Source of the DNA: Rebecca billardiae RCC1528 | Taxonomy: Eukaryota > Haptophyta | Reading direction: 5' to 3' | NCBI GenBank assembly: GCA_965240325.2 | Contig: OZ251243.1 | Span: forward strand, 1,178,001-1,242,000 | DNA: 64,000 nucleotides | Part shown: positions 46,192 through 57,401 of the stretch, in pieces | Position numbering within the stretch: position 1 is the stretch's first letter | Layout: the number at the start of each line of letters is the position of its first letter | Position numbers and translations under genes: made by a program | The notes under the pieces: generated by a model | Seen by the model: only the letters and a program-made list of their open reading frames with translations | What the model was told of the DNA's origin: nothing | Database searches by the model: none

Positions 46192-48001
46192 ATGGCGGCC
46201 GGCCGCGCGCTCGGCGTGCTCCTCCTAGGAGGCGTGTGCACGCCGGCCGGCGGCGTGCGCTCGGCCTCGGCGTTCGTCGGCACGGCCCAGCACCGCCGCC
46301 CCGCCCGCCCGCGCGCCGCCTCCCCCCGCGCCGGCCCGTACGACGACCCGTCCGCGCCGCCGCCGCTGATCGCCGTCTCGGCCGAGTTCACCAAGCTGTG
46401 CCAAGCGCAGTTCGAGGTGCTCGCGTCCGCGGTGGGCGCGTCGCGGTGCGCGGTGTACTTCCGGCGGGAGCACCCGCTGAGCGGCGCGCTCGAGTTCGTC
46501 CCCGTCGCCGTGTACCCCGAGACGCAGTCCGTCTGGGTCGTCGGGCAGGACGGCGACCTCCCGAGCGTCGGGTTGCGCGAGCTGCCCGGCTGCGCGTCCG
46601 CGCCCTCGCTCATCCCGGACTACCCGTTCGTGCGCGGGGAGTCCGGGGCGGCGAGCGGCGGCGAGGGCGCGGAGGGGGCGGAGGGCGGGTGCGGCCTGCT
46701 CCTCGCCGACGGCGGCGTCTCCTTCCCGCTGCGCGTCGAGTCGGTCGTGATCGGCGTGCTGGCCGTGTGGCGCGCCGCGGACGGCCGCTGGCCGCGCGCC
46801 GCCCGACAGAGCGCCGCTGCGGTCGCGCGCTCGCTGGCGATGGCGGCGATGCTCGACCAGCGCGCGCTGTGGGCGAGCGGCGCGGCGGCGCGGCCCGCGG
46901 CGCTCGACGCGCAGCTCCTCTCCACCGTGGGATCGTCCCTCTCGCGCTCGCTCCACCAGCTGCACTCGCCGCTCTCCGCGGTGCACGTGTTCACCAAGCT
47001 GCTGCTGCGCACGCTGCCGTCCGACGACGCGCGCTCGCGCCAGCTCGTGCGCGAGATCGTATCTCAGGCGGCGAGGGTGCAGGAGCTGCTCGCGCCGCTC
47101 GAGAGCATGGCGCACCAGCTGCCCGCGGCCGACACGGCCGACGCGCCGCCGCCCGCCGACGCCGACGCCGACCCGGCCGGCGGCGGCTCGGCCGCGCCGC
47201 CGCGCGCCGCCTCAGCCGCCCAAGCCGCGCGCGGTCCGCCCGCCGCTGCGGACGACGACACGGCGTTGGGCGCGATGGCGGGTCTGCTGCCTGTGCTGCC
47301 GCTGCTGCGCGCGCGCGCGCCGCTGTGGGTGGGCGATGTCGCACTGCCGCTGCTCCGCGCCAGCGCCGAGCTCGCCGCCGAGCAGGGCGCCGTCGTGCAG
47401 TGGAGCCTGGACGAGGTGCGCGCGCGCGCCGCGCCGCAACGCGCGGGCAGCGCGAGGCGGGAGGCGCGCGAGCTCGTCGCCCTCACGCGCAAGCGCCACG
47501 CCCCCGCCCCCGCGCGCGCAGGACGCGCCGCCCGTGCTCGCCGCGGAGGCGGAGGTGCGCGAGGCTCTGAGCAACGCGCTCGACAATGCGCTCAAGCACG
47601 GCACAGGCCTGGTGGCGGTGAGCGTGCGGCCGTTTGCGGCGCGCGAGGAGGGCGGGGAAGGGCGCGAGCAGGAGGAGGCGGACGGCGCGGAGGACGCGGC
47701 GGGCGTGAGCATCGTCGTCTGGAGCTCCGGACCGGGCGTGCCCCCGGAGCAGCTGCCGCGCCTGTTCGAGCCCGGCTACTCCGGACCGAGCGCGCGCGCT
47801 TCTGGACGCGCCGGCTCCGGCCTCGGGCTGGCGATTCTGCGGGAGCTGGTCGGCGGGCTAGGCGGCGCGGTGAGTGTGCGGAACGAGGGCGCGCCCGCGT
47901 GGCTCGCCGCGCGCGCGGCGGTGCGCGAGCGTGCGGCGCTGCGGCCGATGCTCAGCTGGGGGACGAGCGTCGAGCTAAGGCTCCCGCGCGCCGGCGCCTG
48001 A
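46192..48001 (+). CDS. CSK: Chloroplast sensor kinase (CSK)
   Basis: Two exons, 46192-47415 and 47522-48001, GT-AG, phase 0, giving 567 residues. CSK descends from the cyanobacterial histidine kinase Hik2 and couples plastoquinone redox state to plastid transcription. The N-terminus is a signal peptide ending VRSASA|FVG, an ASAF-type cleavage site with Phe at +1, then a basic transit-like segment; this is the bipartite leader of red-lineage complex plastids. A GAF-like sensor region spans about 65-225. The dimerisation helix has SLHQLHSPLSAVHVF with His 255 in the H-Q-x-x-x-P position, so the phosphoacceptor is kept. Exon 2 has the N-box EALSNALDNALKH (422-434), WSSGPGVP, LFEPGYS, and the G-box GSGLGLAIL (about 506). 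The ATP-binding lid is therefore complete. A Pro/Ala/Asp-rich insertion lies between the two kinase parts. Confidence 0.87.
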
Positions 48002-48457
48002 CGACTCACGACTGGACGACTACACGACGACTACACGATGCGGTGACGGGCCGTGAGGCTTCGTCAGCACCGTCGGCCCAACCGATCCGACGCGCGTGAC
48101 GTCGTGGCTCTTCCGCGCTCGAGCGAGCCGGCAAGCCAGTCGGCGGGTGCCGCGACCGCGCGCAAGCACGGTGTGTCGTGTGAGGACTGACGTGCCGGAG
48201 TTGCTGGAATCTTCGGACTCTTGATTTGATTAGCTGATTAGCCTGATCCTCGCGGGTACTTGTACAAAAGGCCGTATATCTGCGACGGCAAATCGGTCCC
48301 CAGTCTATTAGATACTACTACCAGGCGTACCCGCGTCGATGACGAACGCCAACCCCGCTTGACGAAAGGTGGCGCACTGCAGCCCATCCACATCCAGCTC
48401 GAGGTCGTCGTCCAGCTAGCCCAGCCCGCCGCTGCGTGCCCCGGCCCCGAGCGAGCC
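48002..48457. other. Intergenic, upstream of disordered protein
   Basis: Between two plus-strand genes. The start (48001-48040) has gactac/cgact short repeats. GC falls around 48190-48250. No gene recognised. An open frame continues from a TTG at 48260 into the next gene but looks non-coding there. Confidence 0.4.
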
Positions 48458-49276
48458 ATGATGACAATGATGATGAAGCCGCTGCCCGGCGAACGACCCT
48501 CGATCGCACCTCCGACGGGCGACGTCCTCAGCCTCGACCGAGCTGTCGGCGACGTGCGGCGTGGCGACAACGACGACGACGACGACGACGACTACGACGA
48601 CGACGACGCTGACTGCGATCGGCGGGAGGCGGAGAGCCGCGCAGATGCTGCGCGGACGACCGGCGGTGCCTCAGGCGGCCTGGGCGCGCAGGGCCGCTCG
48701 CCGAAGCTCAAGCCCATCCCGCCCGCCGAGGCCGTGATCCACGCGCGCCTGCGCCGGCCGCGCGTCACGTCTCAGCGCAGCACTTGGCACGGCAGCACCG
48801 AGGGCGGCGGCGGGAGCGTGCGCGCACGCACGCCCGCGGGCACGACGAGGACGGCGGGCAGAGCCAACGGCAGAGCTCCGACGCCGCCACGTGGCGCGAG
48901 CCGTGCCGGCGCGCGCGTGCCCGCGCGGCGCAGCAGCGACCCGAACGCGGCCGACGGCCACGAGCCCGGCAGCCAAGCGCACGCGCCGTCGCCTCCGCGC
49001 GCTCGGCCGATGACCGCTAAGACGGCGAGCAGCTCGCCCGCGACGGTGCGCCGGCTCGTCTGCTCGGCGGCGACGACGACGGGCGCGAACGGCCGAGCCC
49101 TGCCGCCCCTCGCGCGCAGCACGCCCCCGGCGAGCCCGAGCGCGCGCCCGAGCACGAGTGCGATCGGCGTGAGCTCCTGGTCGCTGGCGGCGCAGGCGTC
49201 GGTGGCCGACGCGCCCAAGCCGCCGCGGCAGAGCATCGGGCCGCTGCCCGCGCGGGGCGCAGCGGCGTCCCCAAAA

Positions 49277-49311
<35 letters not shown>

Positions 49312-49936
49312 CGCGGCGGCCGCGGCCTCGCCGCCGCAGTCCCCCGCGCGCGCCGTGAGCCCAAAGCTGCCCACCCGCACCGCTCGGCACAGCATGCCGC
49401 CCCGCCTCTCGCCTGCCATGCGGGCGATGACAGTTGGCGCGGGCGCGGGCGCGGCCGTCCTGCGCGGCGTGGTCTGCGAGGACGCGGATGCGCCCGCGGC
49501 CGACGGGGTCGAGCTGCCGCCCTCGCCCTCGTCGATGACGCCGCCCGCTGCCAAGGCGTTCTGCGTGTTCGGCCAGGCCCATGCGCCGCCGCAGTGCTCG
49601 CTGCCGCCGCCGCGGGTGCAGGGGGGCAGGCTGCCGCCGCGCACGCCGCCGGCCGGCGCCGCGGCGTCTCGCGGCGCGCCGCCGACGGCGGGCAGCACGG
49701 CCGGACCCGGGTCGGCCGACGCGCGCAGCAAGCTGGCGAGCAGCGTGCCCGCGCCGCGCCCGTCGATGGCGCGCATGGGCACCGCCAACGACGCGATCCT
49801 CAGCCACCGCCTCCCGCAGCGCCCCTTGTTTGGCCAGCCGCCCGGCGGTGGCGGCGCGAGCGGCAAGTCCCCGCTCGCGCGGTCCGGCACGACTGCACTG
49901 GGCGGCCTCACCCCCCTCGGCCCGCCGGGCTGCTGA
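48458..49936 (+). CDS. Disordered protein with Asp and Ala tracts, unknown
   Basis: A 492-residue single-exon frame from the first ATG, which starts MMTMMMKPLPGERPS. It is low-complexity almost throughout: a run of Asp with a Tyr (about 36-50), then Pro/Ser/Ala/Arg-rich sequence with repeated SPPxP, RxSxPP and TPP-type motifs, and a Ala-rich tract (about 270-290). The third-position GC bias is strong, which favours coding. Short conserved-looking pieces are VCEDADAPAADGVELPPSP and AKAFCVFGQAHAPPQCSLPPP. No domain recognised. The start could lie further upstream if an unseen exon exists. Confidence 0.5.
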
Positions 49937-50525
49937 TCATCCGCGCGGTCCGCGGTCACTGCTGCAGACTGTCTGCTGCTCACCGCAGCCGCGTCGACCG
50001 TACGGCCGACTAGCCGCCTACCGTTACTAAGCTCAGTGACGGCGAGCTCGTCATCAGTGTCGGCGCCGGCTACCATGCCGTATATACTCATCAGCGCATA
50101 TCATCATCAGTCAATAACCGCCGTCACCACGTGCCCGCCTGTTCTACCAGGTCGTTCCCCCTGCACTGGGAATCCGCGGTTTCGCACTATTCAGAGCACG
50201 AGGCCGCGGCATAGCAACGCAGATTTATTCTTCCGCTTGCTCTATCAGACCACTTGAACGATCTAATCGAGGTTTCCAATTGAAAATGACGAAAGTACAT
50301 CCATCCATTAGAGAACCCAAATCCCGAGCGCGGCAAAGCCGTGGAACGCAGTAATCAGCCTCGTCAGCGATAGTCCGCTCACGAAATCGAGGCGCTGGAA
50401 ATGAGTTCTTCGCGTGCAACCGCGGAGGCGGGAGCCCTCCCGCGGGTGCGGAGCACCGATTCTGACCCGCCCCCTGCGCCTGCGGCCGGGCGGCGAGTGC
50501 GATGCAGCTGGCCCGGCGCTGGGGG

Positions 50526-50876
50526 GCGCGGATGTGCTTGCGGAGCCGGCGTGCGTGGACGGGCTGTTGCGGGAGAGTATCTGCCGCCCTCCTGCGCCGC
50601 GCGACTTGCGCCACGCCTCTTTCGCCTCGGCTCAGGGCAGCGCGCACGCGCGCGCCGCCTCCGGGGCCAGCCTTCGGCCTGCGCCGCAGCCGACCGCGCG
50701 CGCGCCGTGCGCGGCGTGGTCGGGAAGGAACGGGCGCGGCTGCCGGGCGAGATGGCGATATCATGTGCGCACGCCATGCCGCCCCGCCACGCCTTGCCGA
50801 GCGTGTCGCTGGTCCATTTGCACGCCTCTTCGAGTTGTCACAAATGGTGTGCACGCGGCCTCGCGGTCGTGACCGC
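50526..50876 (+). repeat. Element-internal unit, copy 1
   Basis: Starts gcgcggatgtgcttgcgg and ends near cgcggtcgtgacc. The same unit returns 388 bp later in the same orientation, with a few substitutions and indels. Confidence 0.85.
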
Positions 50877-50913
50877 TCACGCTGGGGGCCGCGCCCGGGC
50901 CAGGGCGCTGCGG

Positions 50914-51264
50914 GCGCGGATGTGCTTGCGGAGCCGGCGTGCGTGGACGGGCTGTTGTGGGAGAGTATCTGCCGCCCTCCTGCACCGCGCGACTTGCGCC
51001 ACGCCTCTTTCGCCTCGGCTCAGGGCAGCGCGCACGCGGCGCGTCGCCTCAAGGCCAGCCTTGCCTGCGCCGCAGCCGACCGCGTGCGCGCCGTGCGCGG
51101 CGTGGTCGGGAAGGAACGGGCACGGCTGCCGGGCGAGATGGCGATATCATGTGCGCACGCCATGCCGCCCCGCCACGCCTTGCCGAGCGTGTCGCTGGTC
51201 CGTTTGCACGCCTCTTCGAGTTGTCACACTATGAATGGTGTGCCACGGCCTCGCGGTCGTGACC
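50914..51264 (+). repeat. Element-internal unit, copy 2
   Basis: Direct repeat of copy 1, with a small insertion near its right end (cactatgaatggtgtgcc against cacaaatggtgtgcacg). Confidence 0.85.
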
Positions 51265-51499
51265 CTTGCCGGGACGATCATTGAGACACAGAACAGTGCC
51301 AAGCGGGCACGCGGGATACTCTTACATGAATGTTCATCACCACGTGGTCGTGTAGAAGTGCTGGGTGCGACGCTTTCCTCGCGCGGATGCACTTTCATCA
51401 TCTTCTTCGAGCTCCGAGGTCTGGCTTCAGGCACGACAAGAAATCAGCACTCGTCAACAGCTGTGCGGATCCGTTATCGTGCCCTTTCGCGGCGCCGCG

Positions 51500-51777
51500 G
51501 GGCGGCATGGCGTGCGCACATGATGTCGTCATCTCGCCCGGCAGCACCCCCCGTTCCTTCCCGACCACGCCGCGCACGGCGCGCGCGCGGTTGCGGCTGC
51601 GGCGCGGGCACGGTGCGGCCCTGGCCTCCGAGGCGGCGCGCGCGTGCGCGCTGCCCTGAGCCGCGGCGAAAAGAGGCGTGGCGCGAGACGCGCGGCGCAG
51701 GAGGGCGCCATATACTCTCCCGCAACAGCCTGTCCACGCAAGCCGGCTCCGCGAGCACATCCGCGCCCGCAGCGCCG
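51500..51777 (-). repeat. Element-internal unit, inverted partial copy 3
   Basis: Reverse complement of about 280 bp of the unit, from its start (gcgcggatgtgct) to the gcacgccatgccg region; more diverged than copies 1 and 2. Confidence 0.8.
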
Positions 51778-52186
51778 TGCCCCGGGCGCGCCGGCCGCCA
51801 ACGGCGCTCGGCCGCCTTCGCCTGCCCGCCCTGCCGCCGAGGGCAAAGGTCAAGATTTGGTCGGCCCTCGCCTGCCGAGCCGCCACCGGCCGGGGGCTCC
51901 CTGCACCATCTATCTCATTGCGGCTCAATTTTGGGATTGCGAGACCAGCTCATCGATTGACGCACATCCGCACCCGCGAGACCTGAAAATCTTATTCGCG
52001 GGTAGCGACGGGTGCGTCCTGCGGCTGTTTTTCTCGTATGTCCAAACCGCGGATTCCCAGTGCAGGGGGAACGACCTGGTAATCGGACTGACTGGCAGCT
52101 GAGTCTGACAATACAGACACTACGCCGCTTATGGAATATATGGTCAGACAGCTTATGCAGTCATGCTGCTGATGCGCAGTACGCTG

Positions 52187-52349
<163 letters not shown>

Positions 52350-52564
52350 GAGCAGAATCGACGACCGCCCGGCCGCGCGCTCTGCGGATCATTCGCGCAC
52401 TCGGCGGAGCCGAGTGAGCGGACTGCTGGACTGATGATGAGTGACGACCTGTCCTGCATGATGCCAGTGATGATACGAGGGGCGCAGCGCGACAGGCACG
52501 ACATGCGCAGCAGCGCGCCCGGCATCGCACAGCATCGTCAGGCGGACATCTCGACCACGCGTCC

Positions 52565-52747
52565 TCATGATGTCGACGACGACGCGGAGGCCGCCGCAGA
52601 CTGCTGCTGCTGCTGAGGCGGTGGCCACGCCGACGAGGAGAGCCCACCACCGCCATCGCGCCGCGCTGCCCTGCTGCGGCTGCTGCCGGCGCCCCGCGAC
52701 GCGCCCGCGCCCGCCCGTCCGCGGCGGCCCGCGTTGGCCTTGCCCAT

Positions 52748-52807
<60 letters not shown>

Positions 52808-54416
52808 CGCCGCGGGCGGCAGCTCGGCCTCCTCGAAGCGCACGCCTTCTCTCTCGAGCGCAGCGAGCACAGGCGTGTACACGGCGGCGGCAGTTGGGCG
52901 CACCAGCCCGCCGCCGCCGAGCGTGGCGCGCGTCTGCGGGTCCGCCAGCAGCTCGGCTCCGAGCGCGGCCGTGAGCCCGACCGTGCGCGCCATCGCCGAC
53001 GGCTCCGCGGCGCTGCCGCCGCCGCTGAGCGCGAGCCACGAGCTCACGCGCCGCTCCGTGGCTGGCGCGCCCACGCCGCCAGCCCCGGGCCCGCCGTTGG
53101 CGCCCGCGGGCCCCGGCCGGGCCGAGTCCGGGCCCGGACCGGCCGCAGGGTCCGGTGGTGCGCACCCCTGTGCCGGCCGGCTGAGCGTGAGAGTGTGCTC
53201 CATGAGAACGAGGTCGCGCTCGCCCGGAAAGTAGCCGAGCCGGCCGCTGAGCAGCGCGCAGAACGCGTCGCGCACGCTCGGCGCCGGCTGGTGCGCCGCG
53301 CCCGGCGTGCGGGTGGCGACGGGCTCGGCGCCGTCGCGCGTGAGCCAGCGCAGCGCATGCAGCGCGCGCGCGCTCGCGCCGCGCTCGGCGGCTGCGCGCG
53401 CGTCCGCGTCCGCGTCCGCGCTGAGCCGCAGCCCGAGCACGGCGGCGAGCTCGGCCCACGAGCGCGCGCCGCCGGGGAGCTCCGCGCCCGCGTCCAGCAG
53501 ACCGAGCTCCCGGAAGCCCGCCATCAGCCCCGCCCAGCCCGAGTAGCGCAGCGTGCCTCTGAAGAAGTCCTCCAGGCCCTCGCCGCGCCCGCCCGCGCAC
53601 ACGCCCGCCGCTGGCAGCGCCGCGCCGCCGCCCAGCCCGTACAGCTGCGCGTACCCCAGGGCGTCCCGGTTGGGGAGGACCTCGAGCTGGTACGCGCCGC
53701 ACAGCGCCGAGTCGCGCAGCCGCGCGGCCGCGCGCAGCAGGCCGTCGCCGCCGGGCACGCGCACCACCGCCCCGTGCCGGAGGTAGGCGGCGGGCTGCTC
53801 GAGGGCGTTGAGCACGCCGAGGGGCGACCAGGAGAACTTGTACCCCAGCGGCGTGCTGAGCGCGACCTCGGGCGAGGGCAGCCCGCCGCACACGGACGAG
53901 AAGCCGCGCACCTCCCAGCCGTCCGCGCGCGCCGCCGCGATCATCCGGACTGCGGACATGTGGTCCAGCCCGGGGTCGAGCCCCATCTCCACGAGGATGG
54001 GCACACCGGCGGCGGCGGCGCGCTCGGCGACGGGCCCGCGCATGCGCTCGCACGGGTAAGACGCTGTGACCAGCGGCGTGCGCGCGGCGACGCACGCCTC
54101 GGCCACGGTCGGGTGCAGCGGCGGCGGCAGCAGCGACAGCGCCGCGTCCGCGCGCTCCAGCAGCGCGCGCACGGCGGGGCTGACGCCGCCGTCGCCGTCG
54201 CCCCCACCGCCGTCGCCGCCGCCGCCGCCGTTAGCGCGCAGCAGCACATCCGCGTGGTGCGGAGTGGCGTTCGGGCGGCCGAGCTGCGCGCACAGTGCGG
54301 CGGCGGCGCCCGGCTCCTGCGCGACCACGTGCACCGTCGTGCCCGGCTGGCGCGTGAGCAGCTCCACCGCCGGCTGCGCGCACAGCCCGGCGCCTAGCAC
54401 CACCACCTGCCGCCGC

Positions 54417-54458
<42 letters not shown>

Positions 54459-56518
54459 ACGCCGACGCCGCCGCCGCCGCCGCCGACGCCGCCGCCGACG
54501 CCGCCGCCGCCGACGACGACGGCGCGGTCCGTGTCGACCGCGCCGGCACGCGCGCGCCCGACCCCGCCGTCCGCGTGCGCGGTGGCAGCACCCGCAGTCG
54601 CGGCATCGCCCGCAGGCTCGGCGCCGGGCGGCGGCTGCACCAGCGTCACGCTCGCGTCGCCGCGCGCGCGCTCCGCCGCTGCGCTCTTGAGGTCCAGCAC
54701 CAGGCGGGCCAACTGCCGGTGCGCGTGGGAGGCGTCGTGGCCCCTGAGGCTGAGGTCGAGCAGCGCGGCGGAGGGCTGGTGCGCGCCCAGCCCCGCGCGC
54801 ACCTCGCGCAGCTCGAAGCGCGCGCGCGCGCCCTCCACCGCGTCGAGCGCGCAGTTGATAAACCCGGAGTCGAACAGGTGTCCCTCCAGCCGCACCGTGG
54901 CGGTCGCCTCGACGCCCGGCGCGCCGGTGGCGGCGGCGGCGGAGGCGAAGGCGGAGGTCGGGGCGCCGCCGGCGCGCGCCGCGCCCTCGGCCGCCGCCTC
55001 GCGCGCCGCCGCGGCGCGTTGCGCCTCCTCGCGCGCGCGCGCCGCGCGGATCGCGCCAATGTACGCGAAGCGAGGCGTGAGCTCGCCCGCGCACGTCAGC
55101 GTGGCGTGCCAGAGCTCGCGCGGAAGGCCGGCCGGCCCGCCGACCGCGCGCGTGTCGAGCTGGTCGGCAAACGGCCGCGCGGCCACCTCCGCGTCGGCCA
55201 TCGCGCCGATGAACGGGCCGAGCTGCGCGCTGAAGTGCTCGGAGGCCTCGAGCGGCAGCTCGGCGGGCAGAATGTCCGTGCCCATCACGAGCACGCCGCG
55301 CCCACCCAGCGCCTCCGCAGACGCCGCCGCCGCCGCCGCGCGCCAGCCGCGCTCCGCGGCCGCCTCCGCGCCGGTCTCGTAGTCGTACACGAAGTACGGC
55401 TCGTCGACGGTGGTGCTGCGCACGAGCGGCTCGAGCGCGCCGTCCACGTCGCACGAGAGGTCCGCGATCGCGAGCAGCCGCGGCGCGCCCGTCGGCGAGT
55501 CGGCCGCGAGGTCGCGCAGCTCGGCCGCGCTCAGCAGCCGCGGGTAGCGGCGGTCCCAGTAGGCGGCGTGCACGAGTAGGGAGAGGTGCTGGAGGAGTGC
55601 GCTGCCGAGCACCGGGGTGTACCGCTCGGGGTACGCGTAGTACTCCGCCTTGTTGAAGCGCGCGCCGCGCTGCACCGGCGCCACCGTCAGCTCGGGCCCA
55701 AAGTTGATCGCGTGCACGGCGCGCCGCCACCGCTCCACGTCCGCGCGCTCGGCCGCGCCGGCGCCGCCGCCGCCACCGCCGCCGTGCGCGGACGCGGCGG
55801 TGAGCGCCGGCAGCTGGTCGGGCGCGGCGCGCAGCGCGACGCCGGGCCCGAGCGCGTCGAACGCGTGCAGCGCGCCGCGCCCGACGTTCCCCGTGCCGTG
55901 CACGCCCACCACCAGCGGCGCCACCTCGGGCGGGAGCCCGTCAGAGGCGATGCGCCGCCCCGCCTCCGCCAGTGCCTCGCACGCGGCGCCGTAGGAAGGG
56001 TAGGCGTGCGCGGGCTGGATGGCGGCGAGGGGCGTGGCGTGGCCGAGCGCGGCGAGGCGGAGGCCGAGCCCGCGCAGCGCGTTCACCATCCCCGCCTTCC
56101 CCGCGAACTCGCCGAACGCCACGAGGCGCGGCGCCGACGGGTTGCCGGCCGCTCGGATCGCCTCGTAGTCGATCAGACGCGCGCCGCAGCGCAGCGCGGC
56201 GTCGAGCAGCGGCATGTTGGCGGCCTGCCCCTTGATCGTGTGCGAGAAGAAGGCGAACGTGCGCCCCGGGTACGCCTCGATCAGCCCCGCCTCCACCTCC
56301 TTCACGCCGAGCAGCACCGAAGCTTCCGACACATTCTCGGACACGCGTGCGCCCGCGGCCTCGTACGCCGAGTCCGGGAAGACGCGCTTGGCGCACGGCT
56401 GCACGAGGACGTCGACGCCCTCGCGGGAGACGAGGCGCTCCACCGCCGCGGGCGTGAGCGGCGCGCGCCGCTCGTGCGCCGAGACCGTCTCGCGCAGGAT
56501 CGCGACGCAGCGGCGCAT
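52565..56518 (-). CDS. LKR/SDH: Bifunctional lysine-ketoglutarate reductase / saccharopine dehydrogenase
   Basis: A 1317-residue single-exon protein starting at the first ATG, 56518. It carries out the first two steps of lysine breakdown by the saccharopine route: lysine plus 2-oxoglutarate to saccharopine, then to glutamate and aminoadipate semialdehyde. LKR half: [43 protein letters not shown]-like [38 protein letters not shown], and [18 protein letters not shown] (nucleotide-binding turn, near residue 205). SDH half begins near residue 695 with [18 protein letters not shown] and includes [37 protein letters not shown] and [14 protein letters not shown] Gly/Val linker of about 40 residues separates the halves. 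Normal family sequence ends near residue 1230 ([17 protein letters not shown]); beyond it lies a CAG-coded tract of 19 Gln and a basic, Ser-rich tail. No mitochondrial leader is evident. Confidence 0.93.
52750..52804. repeat. (CTG)n / CAG repeat coding for poly-Gln
   Basis: Eighteen CTG units on the plus strand, read as CAG (Gln) in the LKR/SDH gene, plus one adjoining CAA. A candidate length-variable trinucleotide repeat in the C-terminal tail. Confidence 0.95.
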
Positions 56519-57401
56519 GCTGGCGGGAGTTGGCGGCCGGCCGGCGGACGGGCCAACGACGAAGCGGCGCGCTGCCTTCCGCGCGCCGCTTGCACAAGAG
56601 GCGACGAAAGGGCAAACCGTGAGCTGGGCAGCCGCCCGCCCGTTGGTCACTGCCGGCCGGCCACAAACGAAAAAAGCGCACCCGGCGGATGACGCCGGCC
56701 GCGTGCGCGAGTGAAGGCCAACGAAGCGCGAGTTCTGCCGCGCTTGCCCCCAACGAAATCACGCGGAAATCCGAATCTCGTCGTCCCGACGTCGTCTACA
56801 CGTCATCTTTCGGGCTGGCGACACGTGATGGAAAAAGGGGGATGAATCTGCCATATTCTGCCGGATTCTACTGCCTTCTCCTGGTAATTAATCGTGATGG
56901 ACCAAGCAAGGATGGACGATCGATGGATCCACCGGGCGCCATAGCCAAGACCGAGTAGAGACCGCCCGAGCGATGAAGCGCCGTGCGGACGCCGACGCGC
57001 GGAGCAGGGAGCCCCCGTGGCTTCGAATGGTCCCTCCAGTCAGGCTACTAGGATGCCGTTCGTGAGATCAAGGGGAGGCGCGGTTGGTCTGGCGAACAAC
57101 GGGCTGCCTGCAGCCCGCACCGGCATCCTCAGCACTCCGCGCGTGAGAGAGCCGAGGAGCCGGTTCGGAGATTGCCTGATTGTTGGGGCTAACACATCGA
57201 TACGAAAGCCCCGCCGAATCCCCCCGACTCCGCCCGCACGCTCCCTCGACTCCTGAGTTGTGGGCCACGACGGCGCCCTCTCACTGCCATCACCCAGATG
57301 CTTGCTCCTGGGCGCCGCGGCCTGGGCACAGCGCAACCGTGACTCCGTGAGGCTGCGCCTGCGCCAACCGCCGTTCGCTACCATCGCGTACGGCTACCTC
57401 G
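56519..57401. other. Divergent intergenic region, LKR/SDH and F-box/RCC1
   Basis: The starts of the LKR/SDH (minus) and F-box/RCC1 (plus) genes face away from each other across 883 bp. Lower GC and short A-runs occur at about 56665-56680 and 56820-56900. No gene or clear promoter motif recognised. Confidence 0.45.

Larger units (their letters stand above)
50147..52079. mobile_element. TA-flanked transposon-like element with 36-bp TIRs
   Basis: The 36 bases at 50147-50182 (start CCAGGTCGTTCCCCC, end GCGGTTT) recur as a perfect reverse complement at 52044-52079. Each end is flanked by TA (50145-50146 and 52080-52081), the target-site duplication expected for Tc1/mariner-superfamily and similar elements. 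The 1.93-kb body has no transposase frame; it holds two direct copies and one inverted copy of a ~350-bp unit (see separate entries). It is therefore a non-autonomous element. Flanking it on the right, about 110 bp away, is a long (TA)n tract, a plausible insertion context. Confidence 0.88.
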
